Assembly: GCA_946529215.1 (NCBI GenBank)
Contig: CAMMZC010000014.1
Span: 1 to 36,260, forward strand
Reading direction: 5' to 3'
Source of the DNA: an uncultured Clostridia bacterium
GTDB taxonomy: Bacteria > Bacillota > Clostridia > TANB77 > CAG-508
Length of the DNA: 36,260 bases
Below are positions 9,250 to 16,983 of the stretch, piece after piece. The translations under genes were made by a program, and so were the position numbers. Under the pieces are notes generated by a model. It did no database searches. It worked only from the letters and a program-made list of their open reading frames with translations, and was not told the origin of the DNA. Every line of letters begins with the position of its first letter. Position 1 is the first letter of the stretch.

Positions 9250-9582
9250 TTAAATTAAATCTTTTACAGCTTCTGCTATAATTTTATTCACATCACCTAT
9301 TAAAATATTAAATTTGAGTTCTGCATCAAAATATTTTTTTGCTTCTTCTTGTTCTATTAATTCTGCATAAATTTCTTGAACCTTTTTCATTTTTTCTTCA
9401 TTTTGTTTACCTGTTTGAAGCATCTCTACTTGTTCTTCATATCTTGCTTTTTCAAACTCTTCCAATTTCTTTTTTAAGTCATAATTTAAGTTTATTGCTT
9501 GTTTTGCCATTTTAAAATTCACATATTCTTCAGATTCTTTTATTTCTGAAGCTAGTCTATTGGCTGTATCATATACTTGCAT
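9250..9582 (-). CDS. YlbF/YmcA family protein
   Basis: The 110-residue all-helical, Glu/Lys-rich protein matches the YlbF/YmcA family (formerly DUF964). In B. subtilis YlbF, YmcA and YaaT form a complex that affects RNase Y activity and hence competence, sporulation and biofilm formation. Visible features are 'YDTANRLASEIKESEEYVNFKMAK' at the N-terminus and 'EEAKKYFDAELKFNILI' near the C-terminus, the usual family pattern. I use ATG 9582 because GGAGG lies 5-7 nt before it, inside the first codons of the 12-nt longer form starting at 9594. It follows the glycosyltransferase gene by 22 nt and is probably co-transcribed. Which paralog it is cannot be told. Confidence 0.85.
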   Translation of the reverse strand: MQVYDTANRLASEIKESEEYVNFKMAKQAINLNYDLKKKLEEFEKARYEEQVEMLQTGKQNEEKMKKVQEIYAELIEQEEAKKYFDAELKFNILIGDVNKIIAEAVKDLI

Positions 9583-9604
9583 ACTTTCCTCCATCCAGAT
9601 TTAC

Positions 9605-10891
9605 TTAAGCATAAGCCTGATTTTTTCTATTAAATGGTATTAATTTTGATATTTCATTTTTAGCTTTTCTTACTTTTCCAGCTTTTGCTTGTTCAATTTC
9701 TTTACGTTGTTTTTCTGCAATTGTCTCACAAATTGCTTTTTGATATATAAAATGTGTATCTTGTGCAATTTTATTCCAATTATATTCATTTCTTACTTTT
9801 GATTTTGCTTTTTTTGTAATACTTGCACATAATTCTGGATTATATAATAATTCCAAAATTGAGTCTGCAATTGAGTTTGCATTTCCTGCATAACATTTCA
9901 TTCCGTTTTCTCTATGTTGTACTATTTCGTTAAGTCCACCAATATCTGAAACAACAATTGGTCTTTCAGAAAGCATTGCCTCAAGTGCAACAATACCAAA
10001 TGGCTCATAAGTACTAGGAAATACTGCTATATCTGCTGCTTTATATAATCTTGCAACATCTTTACCATTTACATATCCTGCAAAATATACTTTTTGTCCT
10101 AGTCCTAGGTTTTCTGCTTCACGTCTTAATTCATCTATCATTCCACCTTTTCCTGCTATTACAAGTTTTGCGTCATTATATCCTGCCAAAATTTTTGGCA
10201 TTGCAGCAATTAGGTGTTGTATTCCTTTTTCATATACAAGTCTTCCGACAAAAAGAATTATTTTTTCATTGTCCATTGCATATCTTCTTCTAAATTCGTA
10301 ATCTCTATCTACACCTGAATATAATAAAAGATTAACTCCATTAGGAACAACATTTATTTTTTCAAATGGTAATCCAAATAATCTTTGAAGTTCGCCTTTC
10401 ATATAATTACTATTTACTATAACTTCTGTTGATTCATAAGTTAACATCCATTCTGTATCATTTATGTATTTTTGCTGCGCATCTCTTATTCCACTATTTC
10501 TTCCAGCTTCTGTTGCATGAATTGTAGAAACAAGTGGTATATCGAAAGAATGCTTTAAAGTTTTGGCAGCATAAGCAACTAACCAATCATGTGCATGTAT
10601 AACATCAAATTTTCCTTCTTTTTGAATAATTTCTGATGCTTTTTCTACCATATTGAAATTTAATTGCATTATCCAATCTATAAAATTAGTTGCATTAATC
10701 ATAAAGTTATCTACTCTATATACCTTTACTCCTTTATCTACTTCGTAATAAGGTGCATCTCCTTCTTTATAAGTTACAACTGTAACTTCATGTCCATCTT
10801 TGATTAATCTTTTTGATAAATCATTTACAACTCTCGCAATTCCTCCAACTATTCTTGGTGGATATTCCCATGTTAACATTAGGATTTTCAT
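9605..10891 (-). CDS. GT4 family glycosyltransferase (glycogen synthase-like)
   Basis: The 428-residue product is a GT-B fold retaining glycosyltransferase of family GT4. The start 'MKILMLTWEYPPRIVGGIAR' carries the glycine loop of the N-terminal domain; 'DVIHAHDW' follows. The C-terminal nucleotide-sugar domain has 'ILFVGRLVYEKGIQHLI' and the E-x7-E motif 'EPFGIVALE'. It closely resembles the bacterial GT4 group annotated as glycogen synthase or 1,4-alpha-glucan synthase, but a role in surface polysaccharide or glycolipid is equally possible. The last 30 residues are a basic tail. A good ribosome site (GGAAAGGGA) precedes the ATG. No other glycogen genes lie nearby, so the acceptor is open. 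Confidence 0.88.
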   Translation of the reverse strand: MKILMLTWEYPPRIVGGIARVVNDLSKRLIKDGHEVTVVTYKEGDAPYYEVDKGVKVYRVDNFMINATNFIDWIMQLNFNMVEKASEIIQKEGKFDVIHAHDWLVAYAAKTLKHSFDIPLVSTIHATEAGRNSGIRDAQQKYINDTEWMLTYESTEVIVNSNYMKGELQRLFGLPFEKINVVPNGVNLLLYSGVDRDYEFRRRYAMDNEKIILFVGRLVYEKGIQHLIAAMPKILAGYNDAKLVIAGKGGMIDELRREAENLGLGQKVYFAGYVNGKDVARLYKAADIAVFPSTYEPFGIVALEAMLSERPIVVSDIGGLNEIVQHRENGMKCYAGNANSIADSILELLYNPELCASITKKAKSKVRNEYNWNKIAQDTHFIYQKAICETIAEKQRKEIEQAKAGKVRKAKNEISKLIPFNRKNQAYA

Positions 10892-10893
10892 CT

Positions 10894-11037
10894 TTATTCC
10901 CTTTCCTTCCTAGGTGCAAACTCTTTGAAAATACCGTTTTTTAGTTTTTCTTCATATATTCTTTCATATTTTTGCGTTTTCAAATTTGCCCTTTCGATTG
11001 TATATTTTTTAATTTTTCTTTTGCCATATAATCTCAC
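10894..11037 (-). CDS. Possible 47-codon small ORF ahead of the glycosyltransferase
   Basis: A reading frame from GTG at 11037 to TAA at 10894 encodes 47 residues beginning VRLYGKRKIKKYTIERANLK and ending FKEFAPRKERE. The product is very basic and looks protein-like, but I do not recognise it. The predicted transcription start falls almost on the GTG, so that form would be leaderless. An internal TTG at 10983, with AAAGGG 6 nt upstream, would give 29 residues instead. The stop codon lies within the ribosome-site region of the glycosyltransferase, an arrangement that suits a translationally coupled leader peptide. Short chance ORFs are common in such DNA, so confidence is low. Confidence 0.3.
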   Translation of the reverse strand: MRLYGKRKIKKYTIERANLKTQKYERIYEEKLKNGIFKEFAPRKERE

Positions 11038-11044
11038 TTAGTAT

Positions 11045-11073
11045 ATTCTATACAAAGTCATAAAAAAAGTAAA
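11045..11073 (-). promoter_or_regulatory. Sigma-A-like promoter for the glycosyltransferase-ylbF operon
   Basis: On the minus strand TTTACT (11068-11073) and TAGAAT (11045-11050) are separated by exactly 17 nt. The predicted start is close to 11038, about 145 nt before the glycosyltransferase ATG. Confidence 0.55.
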
Positions 11074-11110
11074 GGGTTTTTTGTAATTTTTTTTAATTTT
11101 TTGTAGAATT

Positions 11111-11680
11111 TTAGTTAGTACTTTGACTTATTCTGATTTTTTGGCAATTTGTGTTTATTGCATTCCGTAATTTAAATATCTTAAATTTTCCTCCGCACTT
11201 ACCACATCTATACCATCGAGTAAAATTTTTTTTGACTCTTTGTCTAAAAAAATTATAATTACAGTTTTCGCAAACTATTTTATAGTTAAATTTTATTGGC
11301 TTTTCTGTATAATTTAAATTACTTTCCTTAAAATCTCGTTCTTTATTTCCAGTTCTTGATACATTATACCCTAATTTTTCATTTATAACTGTTGCATAAT
11401 TTTTAAAATATTCACCATGATTATTACACCTTGGCATACAATGAATTAACTCATGCATAATTGTATTTTTTATTATATCTTCATTTAAATCCATTACCCA
11501 TTCACTTATTTCTATTTGAAATCGATCTTTTGAAAGCTTTTTGCAACAACCATATCTCTTTTTGCTTCTTGTATTTATTTTTGTTTCGATTAATCTGTTT
11601 TTTTGAAGATCTATGTTAATTGATTTTAATTCTTCTATACATTGTTTGTATAATTCTTCCAATTTTTTTTGTTTGTTCAT
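11111..11680 (-). CDS. SprT-like zinc metalloprotein
   Basis: This 189-residue protein fits the SprT-like family. The HExxH zinc motif is 'TIMHELIHCMPRCNNHGEYF', where the later His in 'NNHGEYF' is the expected third ligand. A C-terminal zinc ribbon follows: CxxC in 'CENCNYNF' and CxxC in 'YRCGKCGGKF'. Eukaryotic SPRTN/Wss1 relatives cut DNA-protein crosslinks; the function of short bacterial members is not established, so a similar role is inference. It is cytosolic, with no signal peptide. It is transcribed away from the U32 gene from a shared 127-bp intergenic region with a good sigma-A promoter. Confidence 0.87.
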   Translation of the reverse strand: MNKQKKLEELYKQCIEELKSINIDLQKNRLIETKINTRSKKRYGCCKKLSKDRFQIEISEWVMDLNEDIIKNTIMHELIHCMPRCNNHGEYFKNYATVINEKLGYNVSRTGNKERDFKESNLNYTEKPIKFNYKIVCENCNYNFFRQRVKKNFTRWYRCGKCGGKFKIFKLRNAINTNCQKIRISQSTN

Positions 11681-11695
11681 ATTATCACCAAAAGT

Positions 11696-11724
11696 ATTGT
11701 AATTATTCTAGGGGAATTTGTCAA
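11696..11724 (-). promoter_or_regulatory. Sigma-A promoter of the SprT-like gene
   Basis: On the minus strand TTGACA (11719-11724), a 17-nt spacer and TACAAT (11696-11701). The -10 hexamer is 15 nt before the start codon, so the leader is very short. An inverted repeat touches the -35 hexamer. Confidence 0.75.
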
Positions 11725-11743
11725 ATTGTTTTAAGAAACAATT
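11724..11743. repeat. Inverted repeat between divergent promoters
   Basis: AATTGTTT, a TAAG spacer and AAACAATT form a perfect 8-bp inverted repeat. It abuts the -35 hexamer of the SprT-like gene and lies 15 bp upstream of the -35 hexamer of the U32 gene, a position suited to an operator shared by both. Confidence 0.45.
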
Positions 11744-11758
11744 AATTAGCAAATCCTG

Positions 11759-11787
11759 TTGAAAAATCTCCATAAATCTGCTAAAAT
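11759..11787 (+). promoter_or_regulatory. Sigma-A promoter of the U32 gene
   Basis: TTGAAA (11759-11764), a 17-nt spacer and TAAAAT (11782-11787), 20 nt before the start codon and next to a GGAGG ribosome site. Confidence 0.75.
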
Positions 11788-11807
11788 AGATACAATGGAG
11801 GATAATT

Positions 11808-14210
11808 ATGATAGAACTACTTTCGCCAGTCGGTGATTTTGATTGTTTAAAAGCTGCTGTTCAAAATGGAGCAAATGCAGTATATTTTGGAAGTAATCTT
11901 TTTAGTGCAAGAGCTTTTGCGCAAAATTTTGGCAGAGAAGAATTAGAACAAGCTATAAATTATGCAAAAATTAGAGGTATAAAAACTCATTTAACATTAA
12001 ATACATTAATAAAAAATGAAGAATTTGAAGAAGCTTTTAATGTTGCAAAAACTGCTTATGAATTTGGAATAGATGCTATAATTGTGCAAGATATTGGGCT
12101 TGCTTTAAGTTTAATAAACTCTTTTCCTGATTTAGAAATTCATGCAAGTACTCAAATGACTACTTCAAATTTGGAAGGTGCAAAAAAGTTAGAACATCTT
12201 GGTTTTAAAAGAGTTGTACTTTCGAGAGAATGCTCACTTTCAGAAATAGAACATATTTGTAAAAATACAAATATTGATATAGAAGTTTTTGCACATGGTG
12301 CACTTTGCATAAGTTATTCTGGTCAATGCCTATTTTCTAGTATGGTCGGTGGACGTTCAGGAAATAGAGGCAAATGTGCTCAGCCTTGTAGGTTGCCATA
12401 TTCTTTGCTTACGCAGGACGAACAAATTTTGGACAAAGGCTATTTACTTAGTCCTCGTGATTTATGTAGTTTAGAGAATTTGCCAAAACTAATTTCTGCA
12501 GGAGTAGCTTCACTTAAAATTGAAGGAAGAATGAAATCTCCTACTTATGTTGCAACTGTTACAAGGATTTATAGAAAATATATAGATTTAGCCTATAAAT
12601 ATTTAAATAATGAAATTTCAAAATATGAAATAGACTCAAAAGATAAACATGATTTAATGCAAGTTTTTAATCGTGGAGAGTTTTCTGCAGGTCATTTGCA
12701 AGATGAGCCAAATAAACAGCTAATTTATCCACAAAAGCCTAACAATATGGGGATATTTTTAGGAAAAATTATTAAATTCAATCCAACTAAAGGACTTGTT
12801 ACCGCAAAACTTGAAAACACTCTTTCAATTGGAGATGGAATTTCTTTTGAAAATGAAAATACAAAATACACTATTTCTGAATTGATGAATAAAAACGTAA
12901 ATTTCAAGTCTGCTAAAAAAGGTATGACAGTTACATTTGGAAGAATGAAAGGAAACATTAAACCTAATGATAGAATTTATAAACTAACAGACAAAGAGCT
13001 TTCATCTGAGGCTTTAAATAGCTATAGCAAAGAATCTGTTAAAACATATTTATCTTGCAACTTAAAAATTCATTCAAGTGAAAATATTTTAGCACAAATA
13101 AAAAATTTAAATTTTGGTTTAGAAGAATCTTTCGAATATGACTATATACCTGAAGTAGCTCAAAATGTGCCTATTACAAAAGAAAAAATAATTGCTCAAT
13201 TTCGCAAAACCTTAAATACATGTTTTGAATTTTCTGAAATTGACATTGATATGAATGAAAATTTATTTTTGCCAACTTCTGTTTTAAATGATATTAGAAG
13301 AACTGCAATTAATTTGATTGAAGAAAAAATTTTGAAAAGTTTTAAGAGAAAAGCTAGTTGTAATTTTGACTTTTCGTTGCTAAATACAGATATAGACAAT
13401 TCTTCAAACATAGAGTCACTTCAAAATCAAGGTTTTGAAAATTTTGTTTCTAAAAATTCTTTGCTTACAAAAGTACTTCTTCTAAACATTTTAAACACAG
13501 AATATGACTATTCAAAATTAAAACATTTTGACAAAATATATATACCTTTAAAATATTTTTCAGATAAAAAATATGAAAAAATTTTAAAGATTTTGGAACA
13601 AAAAGCAAAACTTTACATTTATATGCCTGTTGTTGTTAAAGATAGATTTCTTAATAAAATAGCATTAATGGTAAACAAAGCTTTGCAAAATTATAAAATA
13701 TCAGGAGCTGTAATTTCCGAAATGTCTTCAATTTATCTATTCAAAAACAAAAATAAAGACAAAACTCAATCTTCAAATATAGAAGAAAATTTTGAATTAA
13801 TTGCAAATTATAACTTTAACATTTTCAATTTTCTAAGTGCTTTAGAGATTGAAAAAATGGGATTTTCAATTATTACTCTTTCACCTGAACTTACAGCTGA
13901 TGAACTTTCAAATATTAAGCTTAAAAATAAAGAAGTAATTGTTTATGGCAAAATTCCTCTTATGACAATGAGTTATTGCTTATTTGGAAAATCTAATAGA
14001 TGTTATAAAGATTGCAAACATCAATGTTTAGAAGATAATAACTTTTTTTTAAGTGACAGATATAATTTTAAGTTTAAAGTCATTCCAGACAATATTCAAA
14101 CACTTACAACTATATATAATTCAAGAAATTTAGCACTTTCTAATGTTAATGCTGATTGCATTAGATTTGATATTTTAGATGAGACAATTGAAGAAATAAA
14201 TAAACTATAA
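11808..14210 (+). CDS. U32 family protein (RlhA-like, with DUF3656-type extension)
   Basis: The 800-residue product begins with the U32 TIM-barrel signature 'IELLSPVGDFDCLKAAVQNG'. Four Cys that hold a [4Fe-4S] cluster in characterised U32 proteins are present: C167 and C174 ('CISYSGQC'), C190 and C194 ('KCAQPC'), within the typical 'GGRSGNRGKCAQPCRLPY' block. The length and the long C-terminal half, ending in a Cys-rich repeat ('SYCLFGKSNRCYKDCKHQC'), fit the longer subgroup with a DUF3656-type region, whose E. coli member RlhA is needed for hydroxycytidine formation in 23S rRNA. A hydroxylation role rather than proteolysis is therefore more likely, though not proven here. It has its own promoter and terminator and is transcribed alone. 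Confidence 0.9.
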   Translation: MIELLSPVGDFDCLKAAVQNGANAVYFGSNLFSARAFAQNFGREELEQAINYAKIRGIKTHLTLNTLIKNEEFEEAFNVAKTAYEFGIDAIIVQDIGLALSLINSFPDLEIHASTQMTTSNLEGAKKLEHLGFKRVVLSRECSLSEIEHICKNTNIDIEVFAHGALCISYSGQCLFSSMVGGRSGNRGKCAQPCRLPYSLLTQDEQILDKGYLLSPRDLCSLENLPKLISAGVASLKIEGRMKSPTYVATVTRIYRKYIDLAYKYLNNEISKYEIDSKDKHDLMQVFNRGEFSAGHLQDEPNKQLIYPQKPNNMGIFLGKIIKFNPTKGLVTAKLENTLSIGDGISFENENTKYTISELMNKNVNFKSAKKGMTVTFGRMKGNIKPNDRIYKLTDKELSSEALNSYSKESVKTYLSCNLKIHSSENILAQIKNLNFGLEESFEYDYIPEVAQNVPITKEKIIAQFRKTLNTCFEFSEIDIDMNENLFLPTSVLNDIRRTAINLIEEKILKSFKRKASCNFDFSLLNTDIDNSSNIESLQNQGFENFVSKNSLLTKVLLLNILNTEYDYSKLKHFDKIYIPLKYFSDKKYEKILKILEQKAKLYIYMPVVVKDRFLNKIALMVNKALQNYKISGAVISEMSSIYLFKNKNKDKTQSSNIEENFELIANYNFNIFNFLSALEIEKMGFSIITLSPELTADELSNIKLKNKEVIVYGKIPLMTMSYCLFGKSNRCYKDCKHQCLEDNNFFLSDRYNFKFKVIPDNIQTLTTIYNSRNLALSNVNADCIRFDILDETIEEINKL

Positions 14211-14214
14211 AAAA

Positions 14215-14244
14215 CTGAGCTCTTTATTTTGAGCTCAGCTTTTT
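14215..14244. terminator. Bidirectional terminator between convergent genes
   Basis: CTGAGCTC and GAGCTCAG (14215-14222 and 14231-14238) form a perfect 8-bp stem with an 8-nt loop, flanked by A residues on the left and T residues on the right. It can end the U32 transcript and the oppositely directed zinc-ribbon transcript. Confidence 0.88.
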
Positions 14245-14259
14245 AATCTATATTTTTAT

Positions 14260-14754
14260 TTATTCACCCTTATTCTCTTCTTCTACTTCTTCTGCTGTAA
14301 CTTCTTCTGTAGCTTCTGTAGAATTTTCATTTTCTGGGTTTACTTCATCTTCTCCATTGTCTACAATTTCTGCTTCATGTACTTCTTCTATAGGTTGCTT
14401 TGCTCCACATTCTGGGCAAAATTTTGCACTTCTTTCTATTTTATTTTTACAAGAGTCACATTGTTTTAAATCACGTAATTCTAAAATCTGCATTTCATAT
14501 TCTTCAATTTGATCTGTTAATTCAGAAATTTTTGTTAATTGTTCTTCAATATCTTCTTTAATTTCTAAGTTTCCGTCTAATACAAATTTTTGATATACAA
14601 CTTTTCCAATATCTTGATATAAATCTTTTATTTTGGATTTACAATCATTTATTTTTAATTTTAATTTTGTCTCACTTGCTATTCTGTTTGTTTTTTCTGC
14701 AGCACTATTAAAAGTTTCTGTTGCTTTTTTTCCTAATTTTTCAAAAAAATCCAT
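14260..14754 (-). CDS. Coiled-coil protein with C-terminal zinc ribbon and acidic tail
   Basis: The 164-residue protein has an N-terminal helical region (about 1-100; 'KKATETFNSAAEKTNRIASE' and later coiled coil), a zinc ribbon of CxxC pairs ('CDSCKNKI' and 'FCPECGAKQP', about 108-128), and a very acidic tail rich in Glu and Thr. Zinc-ribbon proteins of this build are common in Firmicutes and usually lack an assigned function. Its start is supported by GGAAGG upstream. It is monocistronic, convergent with the U32 gene, and its upstream region holds a 24-bp perfect palindrome that may regulate it. Confidence 0.8.
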   Translation of the reverse strand: MDFFEKLGKKATETFNSAAEKTNRIASETKLKLKINDCKSKIKDLYQDIGKVVYQKFVLDGNLEIKEDIEEQLTKISELTDQIEEYEMQILELRDLKQCDSCKNKIERSAKFCPECGAKQPIEEVHEAEIVDNGEDEVNPENENSTEATEEVTAEEVEEENKGE

Positions 14755-14859
14755 TTTCTTTTTTCCTTCCTTTCACAAGTAAAATTTTGATTAAACTAAT
14801 AAACCTCATACTTTGGCTTGATTATAAATTATATTTCAAAAATAAATTGTATCGCGCGC

Positions 14860-14883
14860 AATTAAATCGTGCACGATTTAATT
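14860..14883. repeat. 24-bp perfect palindrome
   Basis: The half-site AATTAAATCGTG is followed directly by its exact complement. It lies next to a CGCGCG run, unusual in this AT-rich DNA, about 105 bp upstream of the zinc-ribbon gene. On the plus strand a T run follows, but nothing on that strand needs a terminator, so an operator is more likely. Confidence 0.6.
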
Positions 14884-14997
14884 TTTTTCATTTATATATT
14901 TCTGTTAATAACATTCTAAAAAATACTATTAATTCATATTTATTTCTTGCTTATTATAATTAATATGTATTATGTTATAATTTCTAAATTTTATGCA

Positions 14998-15990
14998 TTA
15001 ATCTTCCATTTTTTTGTCTCTTGTCATAAGTATTCTTACAGCTTCTTTAGGATCTAGACCATTATATAAAATATCATAAACTGCATCTACTATTGGCATT
15101 GAAACACTTAACTTTTCGCTTAAATGTTTTGCAACTTCAATATTATCTATACTTTCTATTGTCATACCAACTTCTTGTTTTGTTTCTTCAATTGATTTTC
15201 CTTGACCAATTAATTTTCCAGCTTTTCTATTTCTACTATGTTCACTTAAACATGTTACAATCAAATCTCCTAATCCACTAAGTCCATATAAAGTATTACT
15301 CTCAGCACCTAGTTTTGTTCCAAGTCTTCTTATTTCTGTAAGCCCTCTTGTAATTAAAGCTGCAAAAGTATTATCTCCATATCCCAAACCTGCCGCAACA
15401 CCAGCACAAAATGCTATAATGTTTTTTAGAGCTCCTCCAAGTTCAACACCTTTAATGTCCTCAGATGTGTATACTCTCATTTTTTCATTCATAAAAGTAT
15501 CTTGTACTAATTTTCTAACTTCTTCATCTTTTGATGCAGAAACTAATACTGTAGGAACAGCAATCGATACTTCTTCTGCGTGACTTGGTCCTGATAATGC
15601 ACCAACTCTAGCATTAGGTATTTCTTGTTTAATAACCTCATCTAAAGTAAGTGCTGTATCTTTTTCAATACCTTTTGAACATACTATTATTGGTTGTTTA
15701 TCACAATCCACAAATTCTTTATATTGTTTTACAATATTTCTTGTAAATTTTGAAGGTGTAACATGAAGTATAAAATCTGCACCTTCTATTACTTCTTTAA
15801 AATCATTTCTACAAATTATGTTATTTGGTATTACAGCCATTGGCAAAAACTTGCACTTTTTTTCTTCGTTTATAAGTCTTGCCTCTTCTGCATCAAATGA
15901 CCATATTTTTACATTATGTCCCATACTTGCTAAGTGAATAGATAAAGCCACACCCCAGCTTCCACTTCCTATAACTGCTATTGTTTTCAT
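14998..15990 (-). CDS. gpsA: Glycerol-3-phosphate dehydrogenase [NAD(P)+]
   Basis: GpsA reduces dihydroxyacetone phosphate to sn-glycerol-3-phosphate for phospholipid synthesis, in the cytosol. The 330-residue product has the Rossmann motif 'IAVIGSGSWGVALSIHLA' at the N-terminus, 'GALSGPSHAEEV' and the C-terminal-domain signature 'LGGALKNIIAFCAGVAAGLG' with the catalytic Lys, then 'GLSGLGDLIVTC'. Length is normal. I use ATG 15990 rather than 16002: AAAGGG touches the upstream ATG but is about 12 nt before this one, and the family usually begins MK.IAVIG. It lies 48 nt after plsY and uses the same product pathway, so the two form an operon. Confidence 0.96.
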   Translation of the reverse strand: MKTIAVIGSGSWGVALSIHLASMGHNVKIWSFDAEEARLINEEKKCKFLPMAVIPNNIICRNDFKEVIEGADFILHVTPSKFTRNIVKQYKEFVDCDKQPIIVCSKGIEKDTALTLDEVIKQEIPNARVGALSGPSHAEEVSIAVPTVLVSASKDEEVRKLVQDTFMNEKMRVYTSEDIKGVELGGALKNIIAFCAGVAAGLGYGDNTFAALITRGLTEIRRLGTKLGAESNTLYGLSGLGDLIVTCLSEHSRNRKAGKLIGQGKSIEETKQEVGMTIESIDNIEVAKHLSEKLSVSMPIVDAVYDILYNGLDPKEAVRILMTRDKKMED

Positions 15991-16038
15991 TTTGTAAATC
16001 ATCCCTTTCTTATTTTTTATAGTTAATAATAATTGTTT

Positions 16039-16671
16039 TTACTTTTTAAAACTAATCTTATTTTCTGTTCCATTCATAATTCGCTTAATATTTTCTCTAT
16101 GATTAAAAATTACAAAAGCTGCTAATATCAAGCTATAAATGAAATACTTTATTCCAACTTGAGCAACTATAAAATTTTCTCCAATAAATAATGTTAAAAC
16201 TGGAAATAATATAGCTGCACTCATAGAACCAACAGAAACCATTCTTGTTATTGCTATTAAAACAACTGCAAAGACCAAACAAATAAGTGCTATCTTCCAA
16301 TTAGTAATTAAAAGTACCCCTAATGCTGTTGCAATTCCTTTTCCTCCTCTAAATTCAAAAAATATTGGGAAAGTATGTCCTACAATAACAAGTATTCCTG
16401 CAATTTGAACTAATAGTGCCCTATCTACAGTAGAAGCCATATTTCCAATCCAAAAAGCCAATAACACTGCAACAACACCTTTTAGAATATCGCAAATAAG
16501 TGTAATAATTGCTGCTTTAAGTCCCACTGCTCTTAATACATTTGTAGTTCCTGCATTTCCACTTCCTTTTTCTCTTACATCAAATCCTGCCATTTTTCTA
16601 CTAATAAGTACAGAAAAATTTACACTACCTATTGCATAAGCAAGTATTGCTACTATTATGTATGTTGCCAT
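16039..16671 (-). CDS. plsY: Glycerol-3-phosphate 1-O-acyltransferase PlsY
   Basis: PlsY moves the acyl group from acyl-phosphate to position 1 of glycerol-3-phosphate in the membrane, the first step of phosphatidic acid synthesis. The 210-residue protein has several membrane helices and the family motifs 'AIGSVNFSVLISR', 'GSGNAGTTNVLRAVG' and 'FRGGKGIATALG'. Length is normal. ATG 16671 is preferred over 16677 because GGAGG stands 7 nt before it and 1 nt before the other. The next gene, gpsA, supplies its acceptor substrate. Confidence 0.96.
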   Translation of the reverse strand: MATYIIVAILAYAIGSVNFSVLISRKMAGFDVREKGSGNAGTTNVLRAVGLKAAIITLICDILKGVVAVLLAFWIGNMASTVDRALLVQIAGILVIVGHTFPIFFEFRGGKGIATALGVLLITNWKIALICLVFAVVLIAITRMVSVGSMSAAILFPVLTLFIGENFIVAQVGIKYFIYSLILAAFVIFNHRENIKRIMNGTENKISFKK

Positions 16672-16677
16672 ATTCAT

Positions 16678-16851
16678 CCCTCCTATCTTTAAATGAAGTT
16701 ACTAATTTAATATTCACAAAGTTATTTTTCTCATATAAATTTTCAATACACTATTCCCAAATTTAAAAATGAAAGTAACTTCAATATATAGCAATTATAT
16801 TATAAAAAAAATTTTTTAGCAATAGATTTTTAACTTTTTTTCCAAAAAGAC
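16678..16851. other. Intergenic region between divergent plsY and the coupling-ATPase gene
   Basis: Contains no gene I can support. It holds a 10-bp inverted repeat (TGAAGTTACT at 16694-16703 and its complement at 16774-16783) separated by 70 bp, and a homopolymeric A/T stretch around 16800-16860. Confidence 0.4.
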
Positions 16852-16880
16852 TTGTTTTTTTTGGTATTTTGTAGGATAAT
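16852..16880 (+). promoter_or_regulatory. Sigma-A-like promoter of the VirD4/TraG-like gene
   Basis: TTGTTT (16852-16857), a 17-nt spacer and GATAAT (16875-16880). The predicted leader is about 97 nt. Confidence 0.6.
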
Positions 16881-16983
16881 ATATGTAGCAGAAATTTTTC
16901 GAACAACCATTTCAAGATAGGAATATTTATAAATTTACATATCAAAAATATTTCCTATACACTTTAGAGAGGATGAAATAAAT

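Noticed and set aside
14721..14963. An 80-residue plus-strand reading frame before gpsA
   Set aside because: It has no ribosome site, overlaps the start of the zinc-ribbon gene and reads through the 24-bp palindrome; likely a chance frame.
16694..16783. 10-bp inverted repeat separated by 70 bp upstream of plsY
   Set aside because: The arms are short and far apart in AT-rich DNA; I kept it only as a note in the region description, not as a regulator site.
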